Positions 17,074-26,271 of a stretch of DNA of 64,000 bases are shown here, piece by piece. Below the pieces are notes generated by a model that was given only the letters and a program-made list of their open reading frames with translations, was not told where the DNA came from and made no database searches. Position numbers and translations under genes: made by a program. The DNA is from CAZBWP01 sp964630265 (GTDB taxonomy: Bacteria; Pseudomonadota; Alphaproteobacteria; Rhodospirillales; Defluviicoccaceae). The first letter of the stretch is position 1. Each line of letters starts with the position of its first letter. Where the stretch lies: assembly GCA_964630265.1 (NCBI GenBank), contig CAZVRW010000009.1, positions 1-64,000 on the forward strand, in the 5' to 3' direction.

Positions 17074-17358
17074 GGCGACGGGGAGGTCCCCGGGGCCCGG
17101 CGCTCGATGCACTGTCGGTCGGGATTAGTCCAGGTAAAAAATTGACTCCGCGTTAATTGCGGCCACGTCGGCGCCATCGGTTAAAGGCGACGCGAAGCCG
17201 ACCGGCCCGAACGGCCTCATCCCGAGCAGATCATTGGTCCGGAAGATTATCGCCTTGAACCGGGCTCGCCGGACTGGTTCAATCCGGGTCCGGCTCGGGG
17301 CCTCTCTGCTTGCGCCTCACCCCCTCCCCCTTACCCCATCGGAATGGAAGTGACTGTC

Positions 17359-18825
17359 ATGAGCGCGATGCCCGAATACGTCGACGGCCTGCCCAACATT
17401 GCCGGCCAGGAGACGGAGATCCAAGCCATGATGGCCGCGGCGGCCGACAAGGAAGTGTTCCGGCCCGCCGGCGCCGTCGATTTCGCCAATATCAAGGCGG
17501 CGTTCGCCATTGCCCTGCACCAGCACCAGCCGCTGATCCCCGCCGGCGGCCACGACCTGCAGACGGCCGAGGTGATCAGCAACCTGAAGTACATGTGGGA
17601 CAACCAGGGTATCGGCGACAACCACAACGCCCCGGTGTTCGCCTGGTGCTACAAGCGCATCGGCGAGTTCGTCCCGCAGCTCTTCCACGAGGGCAAGCAT
17701 CCGCGGGTGATGCTCGAGTATTCCGGCACGCTGCTGCACGGGCTGCGTCACATGGGCCAGAACGACGTGGTCGACGCGCTCAAGGGCGTGACCTGCAATC
17801 CAGAGTTCTGGAACGGCGTGGAATGGCTCGGTTGCCCGTGGGGCCATGCCGTCGCGCCATCGACGCCGGTGCAGGACTATCGTCTGCACGTGCAAGCCTT
17901 CCTTCACCACTTCGCGGCCATCTTCGGCACCCAGGCCCTGGAACGGGTGCGCGGCTTCTCGCCGTCGGAGATGGCGCTGCCCAACCACCCCGACGTCGCC
18001 TATGAGTTCGTCAAGACCCTGAAGGACTGCGGCTTCCAATGGGTGCTCGTCCAGGAACACACCATCGAACAGCCGGAGAACGGCCACGGGCCGGAGCGCA
18101 AGCACCTGCCGCACCGTCTCGTCTGCCGCAATTCCAAGGGGGAGTCGGCGGAGATCATCTGCCTGATCAAGACCCAGGGGTCGGACACCAAGCTGGTGGC
18201 GCAGATGCAGCCGTTCTACGAGGCGAAGGCGCTGGATCGCTGGATGCTGGCCGGCAAGTCGGTGCCGCCGCTGGTCACCCAGATTGCCGACGGCGAGAAC
18301 GGCGGCGTGATGATGAACGAGTTCCCGTCCAAGTTCTTCGAGGCGATGCGCGAAGGCTCCGGCTCGTCGACGGCGCCGATGAACGGCACCGAATACCTGG
18401 AGTATCTGTTCGCGTCGGGCATCAAGCCGTCGGACCTGCCGGAGGTGCAGCCGATCCACCAGAAGGTGATCTGGGATTTGATGCAGCCCGGCGACGGCCC
18501 CGAGAAACTGGCGACGGTCATCGAGGACTGCAAGAAGAACGACCACCGCTTCCACATGGACGGCGGCAGTTGGACCAACAGCATCTCTTGGGTCAGCGGC
18601 TACGACGACGTGTTGAGCGCCATGGAGCGTTCGAGCTCGCTGTTCTTCGAAAAGGTGCTGAAGCCGAAGGCGCCGACCGACGAGACGCGCTATCGCAACG
18701 CCCTGTTCCACCTGCTCTCGTCGCAGACCAGCTGCTATCGGTACTGGGGTCAGGGCGTCTGGACCGACTACGGGCGAGAGCTCTGCCGCCGGACCGATTC
18801 GATCCTCGCCAACGACTACGCGTGA
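17359..18825 (+). CDS. Glycoside hydrolase family 57 protein (second of two)
   Basis: 488 residues with a GH57 barrel: motif 1 IALHQHQPLIP, motif 3 GFSPSEMALP holding the candidate nucleophile, motif 4 ADGENGGVMMNEFP. It is only distantly like the first GH57, having a 50-residue N-terminal extension and longer loops. No signal peptide. The ATG at 17359 is preferred (GGAAG eight bases upstream) over one at 17344. It is divergent from the GT4 gene across about 285 bp and followed by a second GT4 gene in the same direction. Confidence 0.85.
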   Translation: MSAMPEYVDGLPNIAGQETEIQAMMAAAADKEVFRPAGAVDFANIKAAFAIALHQHQPLIPAGGHDLQTAEVISNLKYMWDNQGIGDNHNAPVFAWCYKRIGEFVPQLFHEGKHPRVMLEYSGTLLHGLRHMGQNDVVDALKGVTCNPEFWNGVEWLGCPWGHAVAPSTPVQDYRLHVQAFLHHFAAIFGTQALERVRGFSPSEMALPNHPDVAYEFVKTLKDCGFQWVLVQEHTIEQPENGHGPERKHLPHRLVCRNSKGESAEIICLIKTQGSDTKLVAQMQPFYEAKALDRWMLAGKSVPPLVTQIADGENGGVMMNEFPSKFFEAMREGSGSSTAPMNGTEYLEYLFASGIKPSDLPEVQPIHQKVIWDLMQPGDGPEKLATVIEDCKKNDHRFHMDGGSWTNSISWVSGYDDVLSAMERSSSLFFEKVLKPKAPTDETRYRNALFHLLSSQTSCYRYWGQGVWTDYGRELCRRTDSILANDYA

Positions 18826-18885
18826 CCGGCCCGGCCGCTCCGGCCGCCGCTGTCGCCGCGGCCGGATGACGGACAGGAGACCGCG

Positions 18886-20106
18886 ATGAAGATCCTGGTG
18901 CTGGCACATCGGTTCCCCTATCCGCCGACGGACGGCGCCAGGATCCGCGCGTTTCACATGATCGCCCACCTCAACCGCGGGCACGAGGTCACCGTGGCGG
19001 CGCCGACCCGCTCGCCGGCCGAGGCGGCGGCCGGCGCCGGGCTCGCCGAGCACTGCCACGCGATCCTGACGGACGAGATCTCCCGCCCGGCGGCGATGGC
19101 GCGGATGCTGCTGAACCTGCCCACCGCCACGCCGTCGAGCATGGGCTATTTCCACGCGCCGGGCCTGGCCCGGGCGGTGCGGGCGGCGATCGCGCGCGAG
19201 CGTTTCGACTTGATCATCTGCTACTGCTCGTCCATGGGGCCCTATGTGGCGGACGTCACCGACACCCCGAAGCTGCTCGACTTCGCCGACATGGATTCGC
19301 AGAAGTGGCTGGCCTATGCCGGCTTCCACGGCTTTCCCCGGTCCGTCGGCTACTGGCTGGAGGGCCGCAAGCTGGCGGCGGCCGAGGCGGCGCTGGCCCA
19401 CCGCTTCGACTGCTGCACCTGCATCACCCAGGCCGAATTGGACACGCTGATCGGCTTCGGTGTCGACTGCGCGACCGACTGGTTCCCGAACGGCGTCGAC
19501 CTCGACTACTTCGCGCGCGGCGACGCGCCCCACGATCCCGATCAGCTCAGCTTCATCGGGCGCATGGACTACTACCCGAACCAGCACGGCATGACGCGGT
19601 TCTGCCACGATGTGTTGCCGCGCATCCGCGCCGTGCGGCCGAACGCCAAGCTCACCATCGTCGGCGCCGAGCCGCCGCAGGCGATCCGCGATCTCGGCAC
19701 GCTGCCCGGCGTCACCGTCACCGGCACGGTGCCGGACGTCCGCCCCTACACCCGGCACGCCGCGGCCACGGTCGCGCCGCTGTCGATCGCTCGGGGGACG
19801 CAGAACAAGATCCTGGAGTCCTGGGCGCTCGGCGTTCCGGTGGTTGCCTCGTCGCGGGCCGCCGCCGGTGTCGACGCGGTCGCCGGCGAGCACCTGCTCG
19901 TCGCCGACGAACCCGCCGACGTCGCCGCAGCCGCGCTGCGCCTGATGGGCGATCCCGATGAGCGGCGACGCCTCGCCGATGCCGGCCGGCGCCGCGTCGA
20001 GACGCACTACACCTGGGCCGTCGCCATGGCCCGCCTGGATCGCGCCATCGAGGCCGCGCTGGCGCGCCATCGCCAGCGCCGCGGCCAGCGCAGCCGCGCC
20101 GCCTGA
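18886..20106 (+). CDS. GT4 glycosyltransferase resembling the PEP-CTERM/exosortase-associated sugar transferase
   Basis: 406-residue GT-B transferase. The N-terminus MKILVLAHRFPYPPTDGARIRAFH, the LLDFADMDSQKW segment and WFPNGVDLDYF resemble the sugar transferases that accompany exosortase/PEP-CTERM polysaccharide clusters (Stp1 type). Donor site region: SIARGTQNKILESWALGVPVVASS. AGGAGA precedes the ATG. A sorting-tail protein at 150-1284 and a PrsT-like lipoprotein at 55328 support such a system in the genome. Acceptor is unknown. Confidence 0.83.
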   Translation: MKILVLAHRFPYPPTDGARIRAFHMIAHLNRGHEVTVAAPTRSPAEAAAGAGLAEHCHAILTDEISRPAAMARMLLNLPTATPSSMGYFHAPGLARAVRAAIARERFDLIICYCSSMGPYVADVTDTPKLLDFADMDSQKWLAYAGFHGFPRSVGYWLEGRKLAAAEAALAHRFDCCTCITQAELDTLIGFGVDCATDWFPNGVDLDYFARGDAPHDPDQLSFIGRMDYYPNQHGMTRFCHDVLPRIRAVRPNAKLTIVGAEPPQAIRDLGTLPGVTVTGTVPDVRPYTRHAAATVAPLSIARGTQNKILESWALGVPVVASSRAAAGVDAVAGEHLLVADEPADVAAAALRLMGDPDERRRLADAGRRRVETHYTWAVAMARLDRAIEAALARHRQRRGQRSRAA

Positions 20107-20125
20107 AGGCGTCGGCCGTGCCTCA

Positions 20126-20223
20126 GAGCCTGTGAACCAATCGAGGCTGCGAAAAAACGCCCTTTGAAAGCACAAGGAACATTCCGGCGATAACGGGCTT
20201 CGCGGGCATTCTTTCACAACCTC
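20126..20223 (-). mobile_element. 98-bp MITE-like element, copy 2
   Basis: Inverted copy of the element at 12538-12635, same length, four differences. Flanked by TCA at 20123-20125 and 20224-20226 (TNA target duplication). On the minus strand the right-hand duplicate is the TGA stop codon of the neighbouring small gene, so both copies abut a stop codon. No coding capacity. Confidence 0.8.
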
Positions 20224-20535
20224 TCAGTCGACGACGATGCGAGCCGACCGGTTGTCGACGATGACCGGGCTTTCGAGGAATCGCAGCGTCGGCTCGGTGC
20301 CCCACCGCCGCCGCACCCGCTCCCGCCACGCCTCGTCGAAGGCGCGTTCGGCGACCGCCCGGTTCTCCCAGACATAGATGCCACCGGCGGTACCGGCCGT
20401 CTGGTCGAAGATGTAGGTCTTCAACAACAGTCCAGGCTCTCCGAGATAAATCGGCGCGGAGTTGCGAAAGATCTCGCGAGCTTCTTCACGGCTCAGTGTG
20501 ACCGGCAGCAAGAATTCGACGACGACCGTAATCAT
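20224..20535 (-). CDS. Small antibiotic-biosynthesis-monooxygenase-like (YdhR-type) protein
   Basis: 103 residues of a ferredoxin-like dimeric alpha/beta barrel type. The order strand (VVVEFLLPVTLS), helix (REEAREIFRNSAPIYL), GLLLKTYIFDQTAGTAGGIYVWENRAVAERAF resembles YdhR, a putative monooxygenase. Catalytic function is unproven for the family. Its stop codon lies in the target duplication of the inserted MITE, which therefore spared the frame. No clear ribosome site before the ATG. Confidence 0.65.
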   Translation of the reverse strand: MITVVVEFLLPVTLSREEAREIFRNSAPIYLGEPGLLLKTYIFDQTAGTAGGIYVWENRAVAERAFDEAWRERVRRRWGTEPTLRFLESPVIVDNRSARIVVD

Positions 20536-20750
20536 GTGCTGTTCTGGTTGATAGTCAGTGCCGCTCTGCGACGAGGGCCATAGACGATCATAGACGTTTG
20601 GTCCATCGGATTTTCATACTCCGGACATCCATGACTGAGAGCACGGCCGTTCGACGCGACGGCAGCCATCCGCTCGCATCGCCTCCGAACTGCGAGCGAC
20701 ACGCAACTGTAACACAACCGGCAGCGTCCGTCATGCGTCCGCTCGCCGCA

Positions 20751-22250
20751 TCAACCCTGCTTCGCCTTGAGTTGCATGGCCCGGGCCAGCGTCCGGAAGC
20801 GCCGGTCGACGGCCTCGGACAGGAACACGGCATCGCCATTGGGCAGATCGAGAGTGAGCCGGCCGTCGGCGACGATCAACCGGGTCTGCGGCAACAATCC
20901 GGGCGCGCCGCCGGTCAGGGTATGGGCGAGCCGCAAGGCCAGCCCGAGGATCTCGGCGCGGCGGCGGACGGACTCGTCGAGCAGTCCGGCGATCGGCGTC
21001 AGCATCGCATCGCTCGCCGCCCCGTTGTAGCGGACGTGTATGGCGATCGCCAGCAAGGCCCGCTCCGGGTGCGTCAGGCCGGCATAAGGAACGCGCAAGA
21101 CCCGATGGTAGGCATGCTCGGCGCGGTAGTCGGGATGCTCGCTCCAGCCGATGTCGCTGAGCAGGCAGGCGGCGAGGCGAAGCCGCCGGTCGGCGGCGCT
21201 CTCCCCGGAAAACAACGGTGTCATCCAATCGAGAATTTCCTGGCCATGCACCGCGAAGCGGCCGTTGCGCTCCGCGTGGCTCTCGCAGGCGCTGATCAGG
21301 GGATCCTGGTTGCGCAACCCCGGTGGCAGCAACTCGAGCATCTGCCCCTCGCGCATGCCGAAGCCCGAGAAGACGACACGCGCCGGCCGCATCGCGTCGA
21401 GGGTCGCCGCCAGGGCGATGGCGGCATAGGCCAGCGTTTCGAGGCGGCCGGAAGCGACGCCCTTGAGCCCGGCCAAGGTGACACTGCTCAAGGAGCCGAC
21501 GAGATTGGCGAGCTTCAGGGCGTCCAGGAAGTCGATGACGTAGTTGTCCAGCACATGCAGAGGATAGTTGGTGTGGTCGATGAAAATCCGGCCGAGCGCC
21601 CGCCACGAGCCGCCCACCGCATAGAAGGTTCGATCGGCGATGGCGCCGAGCCAAGGCACGCTCGCCAAGCGCTCGTCGATCAGGTGTCGGGCCCGCGCCC
21701 GATCGCCACCCGACTCCTCGGCGATCCGCAAATGGCCGCCGGCAAGGGTCGCGAAGGCGCCGATGGCGCCGCGGTCGAGTCCGACAAGATCGAGACTGCC
21801 GCCACCGAGATCGCCGAGCGCGCCGTCGGCGTCGGCAACGCCGTTGAGGAGCCCGACGGCGGCGAGGCGGGCCTCCTCGGCGCCGCTAAGGACGTGCACC
21901 GCCGCCCCGCACACCGCTTCCGCCCGCGCGACGAACACGGCGCCGTCGGCCGCATCGCGCACCGCCGCCGTGGCGACCATCTCCAGAACGCCGACGCCCA
22001 TGGCCGCGCAGAGCCGCGTGAACCGCTGCAAACAGCGCAGCGCCTGCTCGACACCGGCGGGACTGAGCCTGCCCGTACGCCCGAGATCGCGGCCGAGCGC
22101 ACACTGCACCTTCTCGTTAAAGATCGGAATCGGCAGGCGCGTCGGTGTTTCGTAGACGACGAGCCTGACGGTGTTGGAGCCGATATCGACGACCGCGACT
22201 CGACCGTCAGCCGCGCCACCGTCGGCGGCCTGCGATGTGCGCTTGGCCAT
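20751..22250 (-). CDS. ppx: Exopolyphosphatase (Ppx/GppA family)
   Basis: Releases phosphate from the ends of polyphosphate chains and may also hydrolyse pppGpp. 499 residues: ASKHA phosphate-1 motif VVDIGSNTVRLVVYE, phosphate-2 GALGDLGGGSLDLV, and a C-terminal helical HD-like region (LLSDIGWSEHPDYRAEHAYHRV). The ATG at 22250 has GGGGGAG four to eight bases upstream. It is divergent from the pap-ppk1 operon across 133 bp, which must hold both promoters. Confidence 0.93.
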   Translation of the reverse strand: MAKRTSQAADGGAADGRVAVVDIGSNTVRLVVYETPTRLPIPIFNEKVQCALGRDLGRTGRLSPAGVEQALRCLQRFTRLCAAMGVGVLEMVATAAVRDAADGAVFVARAEAVCGAAVHVLSGAEEARLAAVGLLNGVADADGALGDLGGGSLDLVGLDRGAIGAFATLAGGHLRIAEESGGDRARARHLIDERLASVPWLGAIADRTFYAVGGSWRALGRIFIDHTNYPLHVLDNYVIDFLDALKLANLVGSLSSVTLAGLKGVASGRLETLAYAAIALAATLDAMRPARVVFSGFGMREGQMLELLPPGLRNQDPLISACESHAERNGRFAVHGQEILDWMTPLFSGESAADRRLRLAACLLSDIGWSEHPDYRAEHAYHRVLRVPYAGLTHPERALLAIAIHVRYNGAASDAMLTPIAGLLDESVRRRAEILGLALRLAHTLTGGAPGLLPQTRLIVADGRLTLDLPNGDAVFLSEAVDRRFRTLARAMQLKAKQG

Positions 22251-22383
22251 GCTCCCCCCGTCGCGGGACGGATCCCCGTTGGCCGCAACCTTAGCACGCC
22301 GCCGCAAGCGGGCGCAAAACGTCAGCAAGACACGCAGCCCTGCTTTGCGGTATAGTCGGACCCAGAGCTTCGGTAAGGGATGC

Positions 22384-23970
22384 ATGTTCAGAACGGCGGA
22401 ACTCGGCCGCAAGGTCGCCAAGGCGGACTTCCATCAGCAGGCACCCGTCCTGCGCGCCGAGCTGCTCGAAATGCAGCAACGGCTGCGCCGCGAGGCCGCT
22501 TTTCCGGTGATCGTGGTGTTCGCCGGGGTCGACGGCGCGGGCAAGTCGGAATCCATCAATTTGTTGAACGAATGGATGGATCCTCGCTGGCTGCTAACCC
22601 ACGCCTACGGCCCGCCGTCGGACGAAATGGCCGAGCGCCCCGAGTACTGGCGCTATTGGCGGGACCTTCCGCCGAAAGGTCAGATCGGTCTGTTCCTCAG
22701 TTGCTGGTATTCGCGCCCGGTGCTGGATCGCGTTTACGAGCACACCACGGAGCCCGAGTTGGACGAGGCGCTGGATCGAATCATCGCCTTCGAACGGGCT
22801 CTCGCCGAAGACGGCGCGCTGATCGTCAAGTTCTGGATGCACCTCGGCAAGCAGGCGCAGAAGCGGCGCCTGAAGGCGCTGGAGAAGGATCCGATGACGC
22901 GCTGGCGGGTGAGCCAGACCGACTGGCAGCATTGGCACCTCTACAACCGGTTCATCGCTGCCGCCGAGCGGGTAATCATGCGCACCAGCACCGGACGGGC
23001 GCGCTGGCATATCGTCGAGGGCGAAGACCGGCGCTACCGCGCTTTGAAGATCGGGAGCATCCTGCAGACGGCGATCCACAAGCATTTCCATGAGTTCGCG
23101 GCGCTGAAGCGGGCGCTCGACGAGTTGCACGCAACCGTCCATGCGCGGCCGGGCAAGACGCCCGCCGGCGGCGATGAACGGGTGGTGACACTGACCCGCG
23201 CCACCGTTCTCGACAGCCTCGACATGACGAAGACCCTCGACAAGGAGACCTACGACGAGGCCCTCGAGCGATACCAGGGACGGCTCAGCCTCCTCGTCCG
23301 CAAGGCGAAGGCACTGGGCGTCTCGACGGTGCTGGTGTTCGAGGGCTGGGACGCCGCCGGCAAGGGCGGTGCCATCCGCCGCCTCGTCGCCGGCCTCGAC
23401 GCCCGCGACGTCCAGGTGATCGCGATCGCCGCGCCAACGGACGAGGAGCGGGCCCAGCACTATCTCTGGCGCTTCTGGCGCCACCTGTCGCGTGCCGGCC
23501 GGGTGACGATCTATGACCGCAGTTGGTATGGCCGGGTGCTGGTGGAGCGGGTCGAGGGCTTCACCGTCGAGCCGCAATGGCGGCGCGGCTACCTGGAAAT
23601 CAACGACTTCGAAGACCAGTTGGTTCGGCACGGGACGGTGCTCTGCAAGTTTTGGCTGCACATCACCAAGGACGAGCAACTGGCCCGCTTCCACGAACGC
23701 GAGCAAGTCGCCTACAAGCGCTGGAAGCTGACCGACGAGGACTGGCGCAATCGCGAGAACTGGGAGGCCTATGAAGCGGCGGTCAACGACATGGTCGAAC
23801 GCACAAGTACCCTGCAGGCGCCGTGGACCCTGGTCGAGGCGAACGACAAGCGCTATGCGCGGATCAAGGTGCTGAAGACGGTTTGTCGGGCCCTGAAGGC
23901 CGGCATCGAGCGCCATCCCGCTTCGCTCGAAGCCGCGGCCGAAAGCAACGAAAAGGCGAAATCCGCATGA
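22384..23970 (+). CDS. pap: Polyphosphate:AMP phosphotransferase (two-domain PPK2)
   Basis: Transfers phosphate from polyphosphate to AMP, giving ADP. 528 residues made of two fused PPK2 domains. Domain 1 has Walker A GVDGAGKS near residue 45 but a changed Walker B (LSCWYSRPVLD). Domain 2 has WDAAGKGG near 325 and YDRSWYGRVLVERVEG, the complete set, so it is probably the catalytic half. The ATG at 22384 follows AAGGGA. The stop overlaps the ppk1 start (ATGA), so the two are translated together. Confidence 0.93.
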   Translation: MFRTAELGRKVAKADFHQQAPVLRAELLEMQQRLRREAAFPVIVVFAGVDGAGKSESINLLNEWMDPRWLLTHAYGPPSDEMAERPEYWRYWRDLPPKGQIGLFLSCWYSRPVLDRVYEHTTEPELDEALDRIIAFERALAEDGALIVKFWMHLGKQAQKRRLKALEKDPMTRWRVSQTDWQHWHLYNRFIAAAERVIMRTSTGRARWHIVEGEDRRYRALKIGSILQTAIHKHFHEFAALKRALDELHATVHARPGKTPAGGDERVVTLTRATVLDSLDMTKTLDKETYDEALERYQGRLSLLVRKAKALGVSTVLVFEGWDAAGKGGAIRRLVAGLDARDVQVIAIAAPTDEERAQHYLWRFWRHLSRAGRVTIYDRSWYGRVLVERVEGFTVEPQWRRGYLEINDFEDQLVRHGTVLCKFWLHITKDEQLARFHEREQVAYKRWKLTDEDWRNRENWEAYEAAVNDMVERTSTLQAPWTLVEANDKRYARIKVLKTVCRALKAGIERHPASLEAAAESNEKAKSA

Positions 23971-26255
23971 CTGGAGGCAACGACACCGCACGCGCTCGGC
24001 CGGTCGCCGATCGGTCCGGCGCCGACTTGGCGCTGTCGGGCGCCGCGACGGCCGGCGCGGCGATGGCGGCAACCGTCGACGTGATCGACGACGCCGCGGC
24101 AGATGCGGCGGTAACGGACCACCCGGATGCCGCGCCGACCGACCTGAAAGCCCCTGAACTTTATCTCAACCGTGAGCTGACGTGGCTGCAGTTCAACGCC
24201 AGGGTTCTCGCGGAGGCGCAGGATCCGCGCACGCCGTTGCTCGAACGGGTGAAGTTCCTGGCCATTGCCGCCTCGAACATCGACGAGTTTTTCATGAAAC
24301 GCATCGGCGGCCTGAAGCAGCAGCTGGGCGCCGGCATGCACAAGCTCACCGTCGACGGCAGAACACCGGCGCGACAGCTCGACGAATGCGGCGCGGTGAT
24401 CCGGTCGTTCATGACGCGGAAACGAACCGTCTATCTCAGCCTCATGGCGGACCTGCGGGAGCACGATATCCGCATCGTTTCGTACGGCGATTTGACGACG
24501 GACGAGCGCAAAGCCGTGCGCGTCCACTACCAAGACAACGTGTTCCCACTGGTGACCCCGCTGGCCATCGACCCCGCGCATCCGTTCCCGTTCATGTCGA
24601 ACCTGTCGCTGAATCTTCTGGTGACGCTGCGCTACGGCGACGGCCTGGACGTAACGCTGGCGCGCGTCAAGGTGCCGGTAGGCAGCGGCGTGCCGCGCTT
24701 CGTGCGGGTCGGCGAGTCCCGGCGCTTCGTGCCGCTGGAAGACGTGATGGCCAACTGCATCGACGACCTGTTTCCGGGCATGGACGTCGGCTCGGTCGAG
24801 CTGTTCCGCGTCACCCGCAACGCCAACACCGAGCGCGACGAGGAAGCGGCCGACGACCTGCTCGCGATGATCGAAGCCGAACTGCGCGAGCGCAAGTTCG
24901 CGCCGATCGTTCGCCTGGAGACGTCGACCGGCATCGATGCGACACGGCGGGGCATGCTCGCCGCCGAACTGGGACTCGACGAAGCGACCGACGTCTACGA
25001 GACCGACGTGATGATCGGAATGCGCGACCTGATGGAACTGGCGACCCTCGACATCCCGGAATTGCACGACCCGCCGCACGAGCCGATCACCAACGTCAAG
25101 CTGCAGGACCGCGACAACATCTTTCACATCATCCGCCAGAACGGCCCGATCCTGCTGCAACACCCGTATGAATCGTTCGTCACCTCGGTCACCCGCTTCG
25201 TCAGCGAAGCGGCCGACGATCCGAAGGTCCTGGCCATCAAGATGACCCTCTACCGGACGTCCTCCGACACGCAGATCATCGATCTGCTGATCCAGGCGGC
25301 GCAGAAGGGCAAACAGGTGGCCGTGGTCGTCGAACTGAAGGCGCGGTTCGACGAGGCCGCCAACATCCAGTGGGCATCGCGCCTGGAAGAAGCGGGCATC
25401 CACGTCACCTATGGCGTGCTCGGCCTGAAGACCCATTGCAAGCTGGTGCTGGTGGTGCGTCGGGACTACACTGGATTGCGGCGGTATGCCCACATCGGCA
25501 CCGGCAATTATCATGCCGGGACGGCGCGTCTGTACTCGGACCTCGGCCTGTTGACCTGCGATCCCGAGATCGGCCGCGACCTCACCGAGCTGTTCAACTA
25601 CCTGACCACCGGTTGCCGGCCGGTTCGCGCCTATCGCAAGATCCTCGCGGCGCCGAACCTCATGAAGCGCGCGCTGCTGCAGAAAATCGAGCGGGAGATC
25701 GCCCTGCACTCGCCGGAGCAGCCCGGCCTGATCCGCTTCAAGTGCAACGCGCTGGAGGATCGGGACATCGTCGAGGCGCTGTACCGCGCGGCGATCGCCG
25801 GCGTCGAGGTCCGGCTGATCATCCGCGACACCTGCCGGCTGCGTCCCGGCATCCCCGGGCTCTCGACAACGATCCAGGTGATCAGCATCGTCGGGCGCTT
25901 CCTCGAGCACACGCGCATCTACCATTTCCAGAATGGCGGCGACGACGAGTACTTTATCGGCTCGGCTGACCTGATGCGCCGCAACCTGGACAGCCGCGTC
26001 GAAGTGATCACGCCCATCGAGGCGCCGGGCCTGCAGCGCGACCTGGACGGCTTTCTCCAGGTCCAGCTGCGCGATCGCCGGAGCGTCTGGGAGATGCAAT
26101 CGGACGGCTCCTACATCCAGCGTCAGCCGACCACCGATGCCGAGGCCCGGTCCTGCCAGGACCGCATGATCCAGGCCGCCGACCTACGCGCCGAGCGCGC
26201 CAAGCGTCTGCGCAAGATCAAGCCGCGGGGCTTCGCGCGACGCTCCCCGAAGTAG
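23967..26255 (+). CDS. ppk1: Polyphosphate kinase 1
   Basis: Builds polyphosphate from ATP, reversibly. 762 residues: N-terminal domain ELYLNRELTWLQFNARVL, head domain, then two phospholipase-D-like domains. The histidine to be phosphorylated is in LKTHCKLVLV, and the partner in HTRIYHF; HIGTGNYHAGTARLYSDLGLLT is also intact. About 60 extra Ala/Asp-rich residues precede the conserved core. Start at 23967 overlaps pap by 4 bp. With ppx next door this forms a complete make, use and degrade set for polyphosphate. Confidence 0.95.
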   Translation: MTGGNDTARARPVADRSGADLALSGAATAGAAMAATVDVIDDAAADAAVTDHPDAAPTDLKAPELYLNRELTWLQFNARVLAEAQDPRTPLLERVKFLAIAASNIDEFFMKRIGGLKQQLGAGMHKLTVDGRTPARQLDECGAVIRSFMTRKRTVYLSLMADLREHDIRIVSYGDLTTDERKAVRVHYQDNVFPLVTPLAIDPAHPFPFMSNLSLNLLVTLRYGDGLDVTLARVKVPVGSGVPRFVRVGESRRFVPLEDVMANCIDDLFPGMDVGSVELFRVTRNANTERDEEAADDLLAMIEAELRERKFAPIVRLETSTGIDATRRGMLAAELGLDEATDVYETDVMIGMRDLMELATLDIPELHDPPHEPITNVKLQDRDNIFHIIRQNGPILLQHPYESFVTSVTRFVSEAADDPKVLAIKMTLYRTSSDTQIIDLLIQAAQKGKQVAVVVELKARFDEAANIQWASRLEEAGIHVTYGVLGLKTHCKLVLVVRRDYTGLRRYAHIGTGNYHAGTARLYSDLGLLTCDPEIGRDLTELFNYLTTGCRPVRAYRKILAAPNLMKRALLQKIEREIALHSPEQPGLIRFKCNALEDRDIVEALYRAAIAGVEVRLIIRDTCRLRPGIPGLSTTIQVISIVGRFLEHTRIYHFQNGGDDEYFIGSADLMRRNLDSRVEVITPIEAPGLQRDLDGFLQVQLRDRRSVWEMQSDGSYIQRQPTTDAEARSCQDRMIQAADLRAERAKRLRKIKPRGFARRSPK

Positions 26256-26271
26256 CGCCCCTACGCCGTCA

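Noticed and set aside
17131..17150. TAAAAAATTGAC segment resembling the palindromic operators
   Set aside because: Arm spacing is shorter and the outer bases do not match; probably chance in an AT-rich patch.
17317..20217. 966-codon minus-strand frame across the GH57 and GT4 genes
   Set aside because: Antisense artefact of GC-rich third positions; low-complexity His/Arg/Gly-rich product and no start signals.
23853..26099. 748-codon frame opposite ppk1, and similar long frames opposite recJ, ppx and lon
   Set aside because: Each mirrors a well-supported conserved gene and shows no domain of its own.
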